Positions 10,001-17,588 of a stretch of DNA of 64,000 bases are shown one piece after another. The notes beneath the pieces were generated by a model. The model was given only the letters and a program-made list of their open reading frames with translations. It was not told the origin of the DNA and ran no database searches. This stretch comes from Streptomyces sp. NBC_00459 (GTDB lineage Bacteria; Actinomycetota; Actinomycetes; Streptomycetales; Streptomycetaceae), in NCBI RefSeq assembly GCF_036013955.1, contig NZ_CP107903.1, forward strand, positions 7,998,001 through 8,062,000, given 5' to 3'. Made by a program: the position numbers and the translations under genes. Numbering within the stretch: the first letter of the stretch is position 1; each line of letters opens with the position of its first letter.

Positions 10001-11238
10001 CCGTCGAGAGACAAAATGGAAAGATTCGTGAGATTTTCGATTGATCGGGGGACGGAGGTTAGCTTATTGTCGATGAGGGAGAGTGCAGTCAGGTGCGTGA
10101 GACTGCCAAGGGAATCTGGCAGAGAGGATAGACTATTTTCGCTAAGATGCAGTCCTGTGAGATTCGCGAGATTTCCGATGGTGTCGGGTATGGACGTCAA
10201 CTCATTGCTGGCGACAGATAGGGAAGCGAGTTTTTCAATCAGATCGATAGACTCTGGAATTGATGTAAGGTGATTGGAGTCAATTTCCAGAGAGGTGAGG
10301 GAGGTAAGGTTCAGGATCGCTGTAGGTAGCTCATTGAAATTATTTTCCGAGAGGGACAGGTTCGTAAGATTGACGAGGTTTTGCAATCCTTCGGGAAGTG
10401 AGGTCAGCTCATTGTTCGTGAGGATTAGAGAGGATAGAGAGCGTAATTGAGTGATGGTCTCGGGCAGCTCTTCGAGGCCGGCTCGTGAGAGGTCAAGGCT
10501 AGCTAGATTCGGAAACTGCGGAAATTTATTTAGGGATCCGTTGTAGATCAAGTGTGTGAGACCGGTAATTTGTCCAATCGCCTCCGGGAACTCATTAAAC
10601 CTATTATTTGCCAAGTAGAGATGAGTGAGGTTCGAGAGAACGGTAATCCAGTTTGGAATTGAGGTGAGTGGGTTCCCGCTGAGGCTGAGATGTGTGAGGT
10701 TGGTGAGCCTGCTGATTACCTCTGGAAGCTCAGTGAACGCATTATTCATGACGTCCAAGTCGACAAGATTTGTGAGAAGATTCATGTATGGAGGGAGTGA
10801 TGTCAGACTATTTGTGTCTAGATCGAGAAAGGCGAGATTGGTGAGCCCAGTGATTGATCTAGAGATTCCGGTGAGCTGGTTACTCATCAGGTGGAGGTGG
10901 GTTAGAGTTTTGAGGCTGCCGATTACTTCTGGGATGGATGATAGCTGATTTGAGCTAAGGTTGAGAGTCGTTAGATTTGTGAGTCTGCTAATCGCTTCCG
11001 GGATTGCAGTGAGGCGATTCCTTGCGAGGTTCAATTTGGTGAGGCCGGTCAATTCGCCGATTTCATCCGGGATTGCAGAGAGGCGATTCCCGCTGAGGTC
11101 GAGAGAGTGGAATCCGCCGTTTTCACTCATGTATTGGAAGGTGGCGGCCAAATCGTCATCGTTGAGCCCAAGGTAGTCGAGACTGGCTACGCCAGTTTCA
11201 GTGTTGAGGCCGTTGAGGATCACGCTGCTAAGAGGCAT
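7054..11238 (-). CDS. Roco-type protein: leucine-rich repeats, Roc GTPase and COR domain
   Basis: 1394 residues. Residues about 20-600 hold roughly 25 leucine-rich repeats of about 23 residues with the pattern LTxLxLSxNxLTSIP. A Ras-like Roc GTPase follows, with P-loop GEGEVGKSS (about 634-642) and switch DFGGQ (about 687-691). Then comes a COR-like region (about 780-1000, with ILKGDWLSAAIG) and a C-terminal extension of about 350 residues without a recognised domain. Bacterial Roco proteins are dimeric GTPases whose cellular role is mostly unknown. Codons are much less GC-rich than in neighbouring genes, suggesting recent acquisition. It sits at the left end of the element, outside the transfer and replication block, so it reads as cargo; a defence or signalling role is only a guess. 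Confidence 0.93.
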   Translation of the reverse strand: MPLSSVILNGLNTETGVASLDYLGLNDDDLAATFQYMSENGGFHSLDLSGNRLSAIPDEIGELTGLTKLNLARNRLTAIPEAISRLTNLTTLNLSSNQLSSIPEVIGSLKTLTHLHLMSNQLTGISRSITGLTNLAFLDLDTNSLTSLPPYMNLLTNLVDLDVMNNAFTELPEVISRLTNLTHLSLSGNPLTSIPNWITVLSNLTHLYLANNRFNEFPEAIGQITGLTHLIYNGSLNKFPQFPNLASLDLSRAGLEELPETITQLRSLSSLILTNNELTSLPEGLQNLVNLTNLSLSENNFNELPTAILNLTSLTSLEIDSNHLTSIPESIDLIEKLASLSVASNELTSIPDTIGNLANLTGLHLSENSLSSLPDSLGSLTHLTALSLIDNKLTSVPRSIENLTNLSILSLDGNGLHSIPKELGKLTKLTHLSLSENQLVSIPEELSSLTKLTNLTLSNNLLTSIPRSFANLRQIRDITLMGNRLSEIPEVLFQLTSLTSLDLDNNDLSVIPEEIGQLTSLRLLDLRRNHLSSISEALGRLPELTHLHLQENSLTEVPERVTELSNLSELFLDGNKLTNVPPALGNMQHLRVLSLGGNPLAPELGAAAADSHTQLMRFLQLLHSEGERTREVKMVLVGEGEVGKSSLIAAMRGEDWVENRVTTHGIEVKPIATMEGGESITLNAWDFGGQRVYRPTHQLFFTAPAVYLVVWKPREGPEVGLVDEWMTMIRHRAGAGARVHIVATHGGPGSRYAHIDEAAFRDRYGDMVVDFHHVDSRLGDEGNIPELLRSAAETAANIPNATRWIPRSWNNVRTSLAADSRAYLRYEDFEQIAAEHGLNSQDSLSLAKNGHSLGHWIFYADDPSLAELVILKGDWLSAAIGLVLDDASTIEAGGLLPHRRLATVWNDPVRLPEHRFPHSLQQMFLRLMERFELSYRVPELTGGEPLSLVTQLLPSSRPDLNEVWSYYRPNDLELVQICRILDREDPRRSVWPDGLMQRLIVLFHRHSLGATDVTKSVHWAGGLVLQDRYGARALLTLADGGVKISTRGLNPQAFLDHLVSEVRTYVEGFWQGLRTSVLVPCVLVCPSGGSQRGEFDLDKLYRRLDTGKDEASCPYAECDEDVEIRSLLHSFTKPDAIDGDLRLIIRSALSEELAEHAQRILESGNRNNQIVMTRLDQLDDHTKEALSRASSQVDLYLRALDDEAADGPRLFSMRELDRGVLHPGITKKRIELTLWCEHSRRPVHTLEEASPDAGVYVIEVQREWWAKTAPFIQMASKIASMVLPVSLSLAPELELNEEQWKAVQDHLTSGQEVLNNLASEPPTASSAADLSGQDGSNPIRAEGATLRTLHALLAEQDPTFADLRRVRDQQSRYLWVHRNFLPYYQPSLPEIPNY

Positions 11239-11303
11239 GGGAGAACGCTAGCTGATGGAACCCCGGCATGTGCACGTTTCATCGATTTGAGACATACGTT
11301 GGG

Positions 11304-11321
11304 CTCGTTTGAATGAACGAG
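11304..11321. promoter_or_regulatory. Palindrome upstream of the Roco gene
   Basis: CTCGTT and AACGAG flank six bases, about 65 bases upstream of the Roco start codon. It could be an operator for that gene. The rest of the stretch 11239-11523 holds no other clear signal. Confidence 0.3.
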
Positions 11322-11523
11322 TGATGGCATGAGCGCACGGCGGAGGGTCTTCCGGGCGTGAGTGCCCGAAGAGTTGTGCCGTAACGTTCTGCCGATGCGG
11401 CGGATGATGCTTGGCCGCTGCTGACCCCTGGGGCCATCTGTGAAACGATCCGCTTCACGCGATCTGTATGGATTTTCGCCTAGTCGTCACTACAGACCGA
11501 GACGAACAGAGAGGTGGTCAAAG

Positions 11524-12876
11524 TCAGAAAGGAAACTCGATCTTGGATGTGCCTCGCTTGATGGTTATGACTTGCTCGTGAAAATCGCGTGTCGCGCCTT
11601 CCCGCGGATATCGGGAACGGAGCTCACTGTCCAACTCATCAGCGACTAGAAGTAGGGATGGCAAAGATTTCCGGTTGGTTTGGAGAGCTGTCTTTCCCAT
11701 GTCGATAGCTTCTTCGATGTCACCGGTGCGAGCGGCGGCGACCCCGAGAGTGAGGCGGGCTTCTGCTGCGCGCATTGGGGAGATCTCGGTGCCGTCCGGG
11801 CCCGTACTGATGTGGATGACTGATCGGGCGTGGGTGGCGGCGCGTTCGTCGTCTCCGAGGAGGCGGTAGGCGTCCATCTCGTAGAAGTCCCACTTGTCCG
11901 GGTCGATTATGAAGTGGTGCTCGGGGTGATCCGGACGGGGTAGCCGGTCCAGGCGGGCGCGTCCGGCGTCCAAGGAGTCGCGGACCAGACGGGCGTCTCC
12001 CATGCGTGCGGCGGCGCGGGCCTTGTGGGCGTACAATTGCACGCCGACGGAGTGTGTTTGGTCGGCGATGTGCCCGGCTTCTACGGCTTCGAGCATGTCT
12101 TGCCAGCGGCTTTGGGTGAGGGCGAACCATGCCTCGATCTCGAACGCCCATGCCTTGATCTCGCCGTGGCCGGCTTCGTCGCCGATGCGCAGGGCGGCGG
12201 CCTTGCTGAGGTTGGCGGCTTCGCGCTGGCCTCGGTCGTACTGCACGCATGCGTTCAACAGGAAGAGCCAGCCTGCGTCAACGAGGAGTTCCCGGTGCTG
12301 GCGCAGGGTCATCCGGCCTTCGAGCTGCTTGGTGACGTACTGCAAGCCGTTACGTGTGCGCTCGTGCAGGTAATCGGCATCTGCATACGGGTAGGCCCGG
12401 GCCAGTTGGTCAATGCCCTGTTCGATCGACTCCAGGGCGGCGCTGTTGATGCTGGACATCTCCGTGCGCCGTAGTAGTTCGGCGATGTCCCAGAGTCCTG
12501 CACCACCCTCTGTGATCAAGGTGCTCGGGTCCTGCGGCACAGCGATGCTGGCGCTTCGTGCCAGCTCCCACGGACGTGGGGCGAGTCCTGCCAGGGGGCC
12601 GGGGATGCGTAGCCCGTCCACCACTTCGAGGATCTTGCGGTGCTGGGTGATCCGTGGGCGTACGCCCTTACCGTCGGTCTCCGGCCGGGCCATGAGGCCG
12701 ATGTGCTCGCGCTTGTAGCCGACGGCTTCGGCGATCTTGGCGTAGCTGATCTTGCCGTGCAGTCGGGCGAGTCTGAAGACTTCGCCGAAGTCGTGGTTGG
12801 CGACTGCCGACCGTACGTCCGCGCGTTCCAGCACGTGCGGCGGCAGGGCTGCCGGTGTGGGTGCTGCTTCGGTCAT
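11524..12876 (-). CDS. XRE-family regulator with tetratricopeptide-like C-terminal region
   Basis: 450 residues from an ATG at 12876 preceded by GGGGAAGTGAG; the open frame extends further upstream but without a site. The N-terminal region has a helix-turn-helix (ISYAKIAEAVGYKREHIGLMAR). The rest is alpha-helical with TPR-like Ala/Leu/Tyr spacing, the design of Streptomyces XRE-TPR regulators that sense a small peptide or partner protein. It is divergent from the ATPase-domain gene at 13046 with 169 bases between starts, an arrangement seen repeatedly in streptomycetes. Target unknown. GC content and codon use are ordinary, unlike the Roco gene beside it. Confidence 0.8.
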   Translation of the reverse strand: MTEAAPTPAALPPHVLERADVRSAVANHDFGEVFRLARLHGKISYAKIAEAVGYKREHIGLMARPETDGKGVRPRITQHRKILEVVDGLRIPGPLAGLAPRPWELARSASIAVPQDPSTLITEGGAGLWDIAELLRRTEMSSINSAALESIEQGIDQLARAYPYADADYLHERTRNGLQYVTKQLEGRMTLRQHRELLVDAGWLFLLNACVQYDRGQREAANLSKAAALRIGDEAGHGEIKAWAFEIEAWFALTQSRWQDMLEAVEAGHIADQTHSVGVQLYAHKARAAARMGDARLVRDSLDAGRARLDRLPRPDHPEHHFIIDPDKWDFYEMDAYRLLGDDERAATHARSVIHISTGPDGTEISPMRAAEARLTLGVAAARTGDIEEAIDMGKTALQTNRKSLPSLLLVADELDSELRSRYPREGATRDFHEQVITIKRGTSKIEFPF

Positions 12877-13045
12877 CTCACTTCCCCATCGTGATTGACC
12901 AGATGTGTCTTCTCTCGTCTCGCGAGTGTACCCACGAGGGGGGTCCCCAAGAGGGGGGAGCGACAGCCGGTACAGGGGATGCATCCTCGGTCCACCCCGC
13001 CGGGAGAGTCTCGGCGGACGTGACCGGAGACGGTGACTTTGTGTC

Positions 13046-13615
13046 ATGACCGCGAAGCAAGCTCGAAAGCGTGAGCACGTGGCGAGTGAGCTGGACGCGT
13101 TCGCTCACTGGTTCATCTCGCCGAATCTGTCCGACGGTGGGCGCTACCTGACGCTCACGCTCTTCGCCGAATTCGGCAACACCGCGCGCCTCGCGCGTGA
13201 CATGACGGGTGCGTTCCTTCAGAGCACCGGGGCCCATGACGTCGTGGATGATGCCCGGCTGATCGTGTCGGAGCTGGTCGGGAACGTGATCAACCACGCT
13301 GTGCCGGAACGCTGCTTTTCCAGGCCCGGCGGAGTTCGTCGTATCGACGTGGCGTTCAAGCTGTGGCCGAAGTGGCTGTTCATCGGCGTCACCGATGAGG
13401 ACTCGTCTCCGCCGTTGCTCCCGTTGGGTGAGCCGTTCTCCCCGGAACTCGCGGGTGAACTGTCTGAGGCTGTGCTGCCTGACAGCGGGCGGGGGCTGCT
13501 GATCGTTCAGCGGCTGGCCACCTCGGTCTGGTGGACGCCGGAAGACAAGGGCGGAAAGACCGTATGGGCCCGCCTCGACCTTGCCGACGGTGCCGGGGGC
13601 AAGCCGTTGTGGTGA
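13046..13615 (+). CDS. HATPase-type ATP-binding regulatory protein (anti-sigma-factor-kinase-like)
   Basis: 189 residues with a GHKL/HATPase fold signature: an N-box-like VSELVGNVINHAV and a G-box-like PDSGRGLLIVQRL, typical of the small RsbW-like ATP-binding proteins abundant in Streptomyces. In the family such proteins bind or phosphorylate regulatory partners. Here the partner may be the divergently encoded XRE-TPR protein; that is inference from position only. A pair of strong hairpins lies downstream. Confidence 0.8.
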   Translation: MTAKQARKREHVASELDAFAHWFISPNLSDGGRYLTLTLFAEFGNTARLARDMTGAFLQSTGAHDVVDDARLIVSELVGNVINHAVPERCFSRPGGVRRIDVAFKLWPKWLFIGVTDEDSSPPLLPLGEPFSPELAGELSEAVLPDSGRGLLIVQRLATSVWWTPEDKGGKTVWARLDLADGAGGKPLW

Positions 13616-13776
13616 TCTTCGGGCCGTCACGTCCTCGTTGCTCTCTCGGGAGCGGGTGACGGTCCGGGGGCTGGAGGGTCATCCCTCCGGCGTACGGGGC
13701 GCGGCCTCTTGGCTTGGGCCATCGGGTTCCCCACCCGAGTAGCAAGGGGCCGCGCTTCACAACCGAAAACGCAAGA

Positions 13777-13817
13777 CCGGACCACCCCCGCGCCTGGAAG
13801 CAACTGGGGTGGTCCGG
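13777..13817 (+). terminator. Hairpin terminator after the HATPase-type gene
   Basis: CCGGACCACCCC and GGGGTGGTCCGG pair perfectly over 12 bases with a 16-base loop. No T-run follows, as is common for terminators in high-GC genomes. Confidence 0.6.
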
Positions 13818-13829
13818 AAGGGAGTACTG

Positions 13830-13860
13830 CGACCCCCGGTGCCTGATGGTACCGGGGTCG
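13830..13860 (+). terminator. Second hairpin before the small gene at 13934
   Basis: CGACCCCCGGTGCC and GGTACCGGGGTCG pair with one bulge around a TGAT loop, followed by TTGTG. With the hairpin just upstream it likely isolates the following gene. The rest of 13616-13933 holds no gene. Confidence 0.5.
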
Positions 13861-13933
13861 TTGTGCTGTGCATCCGCCCTGGACCAAAGAGAGTTGACGA
13901 TCTGTTATTTGGACCAGGACAGAGGTGGACACA

Positions 13934-14224
13934 ATGACTGGCGCTGGCGAGAACTGGCTGAGCGACGGCATCGACGACTCCGGTGCGAACTTCGGGCTCT
14001 GGGTGCCCGGTGTCGACTACGTGGCGGCGTGGCGGGTCGCGCGCGAGTCTGCCGACTGCTTAAACCGGGCGTTCCTCGGTGCTGGGTTCGAGCTGTCGGA
14101 GGTGCGGGCCGTTGCCTCGACCAATGAGGACGGGCGCGGCGTGGTCCGCGTGACGGGCTGGCCCGACGCGGTGGAGCGGCTTGCTTGGCTCCTGGAGTCG
14201 CACCCTGGCTTCGGTGCGGCATGA
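13934..14224 (+). CDS. Small conserved-looking protein of unknown function
   Basis: 96 residues, acidic, one mixed alpha/beta domain, no membrane segment. The ATG at 13934 has a good ribosome site (AGAGGTGG, six bases upstream), so I take it over the GTG at 13925. It stands alone between terminator hairpins and a large inverted-repeat structure inside the conjugative element. I do not recognise a family. Confidence 0.6.
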   Translation: MTGAGENWLSDGIDDSGANFGLWVPGVDYVAAWRVARESADCLNRAFLGAGFELSEVRAVASTNEDGRGVVRVTGWPDAVERLAWLLESHPGFGAA

Positions 14225-14293
14225 GGCGTGTTCCCGCTGGTGAGTGGTGCGGGTGGGCACGTCGCCGGCCGCAGAGACTTCGGGCGGGAGCTG

Positions 14294-14403
14294 CCATGGG
14301 GCGAGTGAACAGGGGGCCTTACGCTCGCCAGCGGATCGGGCAGGCCTTGGAGCTGCCCGCAATAGCCCGATCGGCCCCCTGTTCTTCGAGGCTCGCCCCA
14401 TGG
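14294..14403. repeat. Nested inverted repeats, possible replication or incompatibility structure
   Basis: Three sets of arms nest: CCATGGGGCGAG (14294-14305) with 14392-14403; GAACAGGGGGCC (14307-14318) with 14373-14384; GATCGGGC (14334-14341) with 14365-14372. GGGCAG/CTGCCC can form an alternative inner stem. All pairs are perfect. The structure sits in a 407-base gap (14225-14631) without a gene, followed by a GC-rich hairpin (14545-14565). Rolling-circle Streptomyces replicons carry such structures as single-strand origins; that role here is inference. Confidence 0.5.
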
Positions 14404-14631
14404 TGGCTGCCTAAAGTCTCGGAGGCCGTCGACCCCCAGCCCACCACACCCCGGCCCACCATGGCCGGTCGACGACTCAACTCCCCTGGCGTGCTGCGGT
14501 GTGGGGCGCGTGGCGCCTGGACGGGATCGGCGGCCACGCCGCACGCCCGGCCGGGGCGGCCGGGCGCCCCGGCGCGCCGCAGGCGCGCCCTTGAGGAAGT
14601 GAAGGCTGTTTCGACCGATCGCCGTTGGCAC

Positions 14632-15411
14632 TCAGGCGCGGGAGCGTCGTGCGGGCTGTTTGTCGGCGGTGATCCGGTAGGCGAGTTCGGCACGGTCCGC
14701 CCCGGTGCGCAGCTCTTCAAGGATCAGTGGGCGGCCGTCGGCGGCGTGCGTGACGCGTGCCAGGTGCAGGACCGGGGTCGCATCCGGCAGGCGGAGCGTG
14801 GTGCGTTCGTCGGGCAGCGGCATGCGGGCGCGGACCGTCTCGGACCACGTCAGTTTGTGCCCGTCCTGGGTGAGCAGTCCGTAGATCTCGGCCGGGCGTG
14901 TGGACGGCTCCTTGGCGAGCAACGGGATGGCCTCGGCGGTCGTGAAGGGGATCAGCGTGCGGTGCATGGCGCGTGTTCCGGAGCTGGGGTCGATCAGGAG
15001 ACGGTCGCATCCGAACAGGGCTTCTTCCGCTCCGAGTTGGAGGAGTCGGCCGGTGTCTGTCGTGGTGCGGGTGCGGTAGGTGCTCGGTTGTTCGGCCTCG
15101 TCCCAGACGTCGCCGCCTGGCATCGTGAACGTGCCCTCGGTGGTGCGGGTGATGCGGCGTTCGAGGGTGAGGGCGGGCTGTCCACTGGTGCGGACGTAGC
15201 TGCCTTTGCCGTGGCGGACGTCGATGAGGCCTTCCGCTCGCAGGGCCGCGATGGCGTTGCGGACGGTGGGGCGGGATACGCCGTAGCGGGCCATGAGTTG
15301 GGCTTCGGACGGCAGCAGGGCATCGGGCGCGAACTCGCTCGAGAGGATGGCTTCCCGGATGGCGGCGGCCACCTGTTGGTAGAGGGCTCCGGGGCGCTGG
15401 ATCTCCGACAT
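14632..15411 (-). CDS. GntR-family repressor with UTRA domain, KorSA-like
   Basis: 259 residues. The N-terminal winged helix of the GntR type (LYQQVAAAIREAIL ... YGVSRPTVRNAIAAL ... HGKGSYV) occupies about residues 9-75. A UTRA/HutC-like effector domain fills the rest. In pSAM2-type elements the repressor KorSA is a GntR protein that shuts off the transfer and replication activator; gene position and direction match here. Two copies of a CACTCGT-n4-ACAAGTG palindrome lie in the divergent promoter region, suggesting self-repression and repression of the 15576 operon. Confidence 0.85.
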   Translation of the reverse strand: MSEIQRPGALYQQVAAAIREAILSSEFAPDALLPSEAQLMARYGVSRPTVRNAIAALRAEGLIDVRHGKGSYVRTSGQPALTLERRITRTTEGTFTMPGGDVWDEAEQPSTYRTRTTTDTGRLLQLGAEEALFGCDRLLIDPSSGTRAMHRTLIPFTTAEAIPLLAKEPSTRPAEIYGLLTQDGHKLTWSETVRARMPLPDERTTLRLPDATPVLHLARVTHAADGRPLILEELRTGADRAELAYRITADKQPARRSRA

Positions 15412-15458
15412 GGCGGCATCTCCGGGTTCAGGTCGTAGTCACGTCGCACGCGCGACAT

Positions 15459-15476
15459 CACTCGTCAGCATAAGTA
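15459..15476. promoter_or_regulatory. GntR operator candidate 1
   Basis: CACTCGT, four bases, ATAAGTA: the second half matches the stronger site at 15511 in five of seven positions. About 50 bases upstream of the repressor start, so suited to autoregulation. Confidence 0.45.
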
Positions 15477-15510
15477 TTTGCCTCCTCGCCGTACAGAGCT
15501 TCATAGTCTT

Positions 15511-15528
15511 CACTCGTAAGGACAAGTG
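15511..15528. promoter_or_regulatory. GntR operator candidate 2
   Basis: CACTCGTAAGGACAAGTG is an imperfect palindrome (CACT-GT-n4-AC-AGTG). It is centred 52 bases from the first copy, about five helical turns, and 48 bases upstream of the 15576 start. Confidence 0.6.
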
Positions 15529-15575
15529 ATGTCTGAATATGTCAGGCGTCCCCAATCGGCCAGGAGGCCACAGAC

Positions 15576-15917
15576 ATGCAGTCCATTCCCGTGGACACCG
15601 GGCGGCTCGGCGTACTGCGCTGCGCCATCGCCCCCGAAGCGAAGATCAGCAACCAGGAGACACAGGAGATCAAGAAGGACCGGGACGGCAACCCCGTCTA
15701 CACCGTCGCCGTCACCGTCCGGCAGGACCGGCGGCGCATCTCCGTCATCGAGATCGCCGTCACCGGCGAACCCAAAGGCATCGAAGAAGGCATGATCCTC
15801 AAGGTCACCGGGCTGACCGCGTTCATGTGGGCGATGGGCGACCGGCACGGCGTCAGCTTCCGCGCCGACGCCATCACCCCCATCACCGGCGCCTTAAAGG
15901 CCGGTGGTGCGTCATGA
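15576..15917 (+). CDS. Small conserved element protein, first gene of the transfer operon
   Basis: 113 residues, mixed alpha/beta, no membrane segment, start fixed by AGGAGG ten bases upstream. In related elements a protein at this place, between the GntR repressor and the FtsK-like translocase, acts as or is annotated as an activator of replication, integration and excision (Pra in pSAM2). I cannot confirm homology from sequence, so the role is inferred from position. It overlaps the next gene by ATGA and lies downstream of the two repressor sites. Confidence 0.7.
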   Translation: MQSIPVDTGRLGVLRCAIAPEAKISNQETQEIKKDRDGNPVYTVAVTVRQDRRRISVIEIAVTGEPKGIEEGMILKVTGLTAFMWAMGDRHGVSFRADAITPITGALKAGGAS

Positions 15918-17218
15918 CCAGCATCGTCACCCTCACCCTCGGGCTGGCCGTCCTCATCTGGGTGCTCGGCGGCGGCGACCTGTTGCGGCGTCACCGTCCC
16001 GTCTGGCACTGGTACCTCGCCGGATACCCGGCCGCTGCGTGGCGGGTGGTGTTCACCTGGCGCAAGGTGGCCGTACTCACAGACCTTGCCGTGTCCTGTC
16101 GTCCGTCGCGCGGGCTGCTCGGTGACCTGGTCGTCAAGGGCGATCCGCTACGGCCGGTGGCACCGAAGATCTCGTTCCCCCGTCCGACGCGTGCCGGACT
16201 GACCGTGATCGTGCGGCTGCACGCGGGCCAGACCCCGGCCATGTATCTCAAGGCGGCTGATGCCCTGGTGCATGCGTGGAAGGTCCACGCGGTGCGGGTG
16301 ACCTCCCCGGAACGGGGGTTGGCGCTGCTGACGGCGACGGCCACTGATCCGCTGCAACGCCCTGGCCTGGCTACTGCTCCGGTTGCGCTGCTCTCGGCAC
16401 TGATCGGGGTGTTGGAGAGCGGGGGCGCGTGGGTGATGGATCTCTTGGTGGTGCCGCACTGGCTGATCGCCGGGGCCACCCGGTCGGGTAAGTCCACTCT
16501 GCTGGCCCGGCTGATCACCCAACTCGCCCCGCAACACGTCGCCCTGGTCGGTATCGACTGCAAGGGCGGCATGGAACTCGGCCTGTTCACCGAGCGGCTC
16601 AGCGCACTGGCCACGAGCCGCCGTGAGGCGGTCGCGGTGCTCGCCGCGCTGGTGGTCGACATGCAAGATCGGATCAGCGTCTGCCGGACGGCCGGGGCCC
16701 GCTCCATCTGGGAACTACCCGTCAGGTTCCGGCCGGTACCGGTCGTCGTGATCGTCGACGAGATCGCGGAACTGTACCTGTCCGACGGCAGACGCGAGAG
16801 CAAAGCAGAGGCCGAGCAGTGCTCCACCCTCCTGCTGCGTCTGGCGCAACTCGGTGCCGCCCTCGGCATCCACCTGGTGGTCGCCGGGCAACGCGTCGGC
16901 TCCGATCTCGGCCCCGGAGTCACCGCCCTGCGGGCCCAACTCGGTGGACGGATCTGCCACCGGGTCAACGACCCCGGCACCGCCGAAATGATCCTCGGCG
17001 ACCTCAACAAGGACGCCGTGGCCATCGCTCAGCAGATCACCGCTCAGGAACAGGGCGTGGCCGTGTGCACCGATCCGGACGGCGGCTGGAGTCGCGCCCG
17101 CTCCCACCTCACCCCCACCCAAGAGGCCGTCGCGGTCACCTGTAAGCACGCGGGCCTGGTGCCCGAACTGCCCACCGTCACCCGCGCGCTCGCCGCCCTC
17201 GAAGGAGACTCCCAATGA
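15914..17218 (+). CDS. FtsK/SpoIIIE-type DNA translocase, TraSA-like conjugation protein
   Basis: 434 residues from an ATG overlapping the preceding stop; the in-frame ATG at 15539 lacks a site and lies upstream of the preceding gene. A short hydrophobic N-terminus (about 4-20) anchors it to the membrane. The motor has Walker A GATRSGKSTL (about residue 190) and Walker B VVVIVDEIAEL (about 275-285), then the FtsK-like VVAGQRV segment. Actinomycete conjugation moves double-stranded DNA with a single hexameric translocase of this kind, and this protein has the expected shortened N-terminus. Confidence 0.92.
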   Translation: MTSIVTLTLGLAVLIWVLGGGDLLRRHRPVWHWYLAGYPAAAWRVVFTWRKVAVLTDLAVSCRPSRGLLGDLVVKGDPLRPVAPKISFPRPTRAGLTVIVRLHAGQTPAMYLKAADALVHAWKVHAVRVTSPERGLALLTATATDPLQRPGLATAPVALLSALIGVLESGGAWVMDLLVVPHWLIAGATRSGKSTLLARLITQLAPQHVALVGIDCKGGMELGLFTERLSALATSRREAVAVLAALVVDMQDRISVCRTAGARSIWELPVRFRPVPVVVIVDEIAELYLSDGRRESKAEAEQCSTLLLRLAQLGAALGIHLVVAGQRVGSDLGPGVTALRAQLGGRICHRVNDPGTAEMILGDLNKDAVAIAQQITAQEQGVAVCTDPDGGWSRARSHLTPTQEAVAVTCKHAGLVPELPTVTRALAALEGDSQ

Positions 17219-17412
17219 TCAGCACAGGTGCCGCCGTGTCCCTCGTCGTGGTCTTCGGGATCATCACCTTCCTCCTCGTCCGCTCCCGCGACGTCCGCGC
17301 CTGGGAAGCGGTCTGTATCGCCCTGTTTGGCCTCTACCTCGGCCAGACCCCCGTCAGCCTCACCATCAACGGCTTCGTCACCTGGGTCCTCAGCGGCTTC
17401 TCCCACTTCTAG
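17215..17412 (+). CDS. Small membrane protein, Spd-like (plasmid spread)
   Basis: 65 residues with two hydrophobic helices (about 7-23 and 33-60). It overlaps the translocase gene by ATGA. Small membrane proteins at this place in pSAM2-like elements assist intramycelial spread; the assignment rests on size, topology and position. Confidence 0.7.
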   Translation: MISTGAAVSLVVVFGIITFLLVRSRDVRAWEAVCIALFGLYLGQTPVSLTINGFVTWVLSGFSHF

Positions 17413-17437
17413 ACAGCACAGGAAGGGACGTACGGCT

Positions 17438-17551
17438 ATGCCTATGCGCCGCGTGAGGTGCACCGTCTGCAAGGGCGACGGAGCACGCAAGACCTGGACC
17501 GGACGACTGCGCCGCTGCCGCGTCTGCCGGGGCACCGGAACCATCCGCTGA
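17438..17551 (+). CDS. 37-residue zinc-knuckle mini-protein
   Basis: Two CxxCxG motifs (CTVCKGDG and CRVCRGTG) as in DnaJ zinc fingers, with a basic linker. ATG at 17438 with AGGAAGGG upstream. Very short proteins of this type sit between spd and rep in related elements. Function unknown. Confidence 0.65.
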   Translation: MPMRRVRCTVCKGDGARKTWTGRLRRCRVCRGTGTIR

Positions 17552-17588
17552 ACCCACCACCCGCCCGACCACGCCAGGAGTGATCCCC

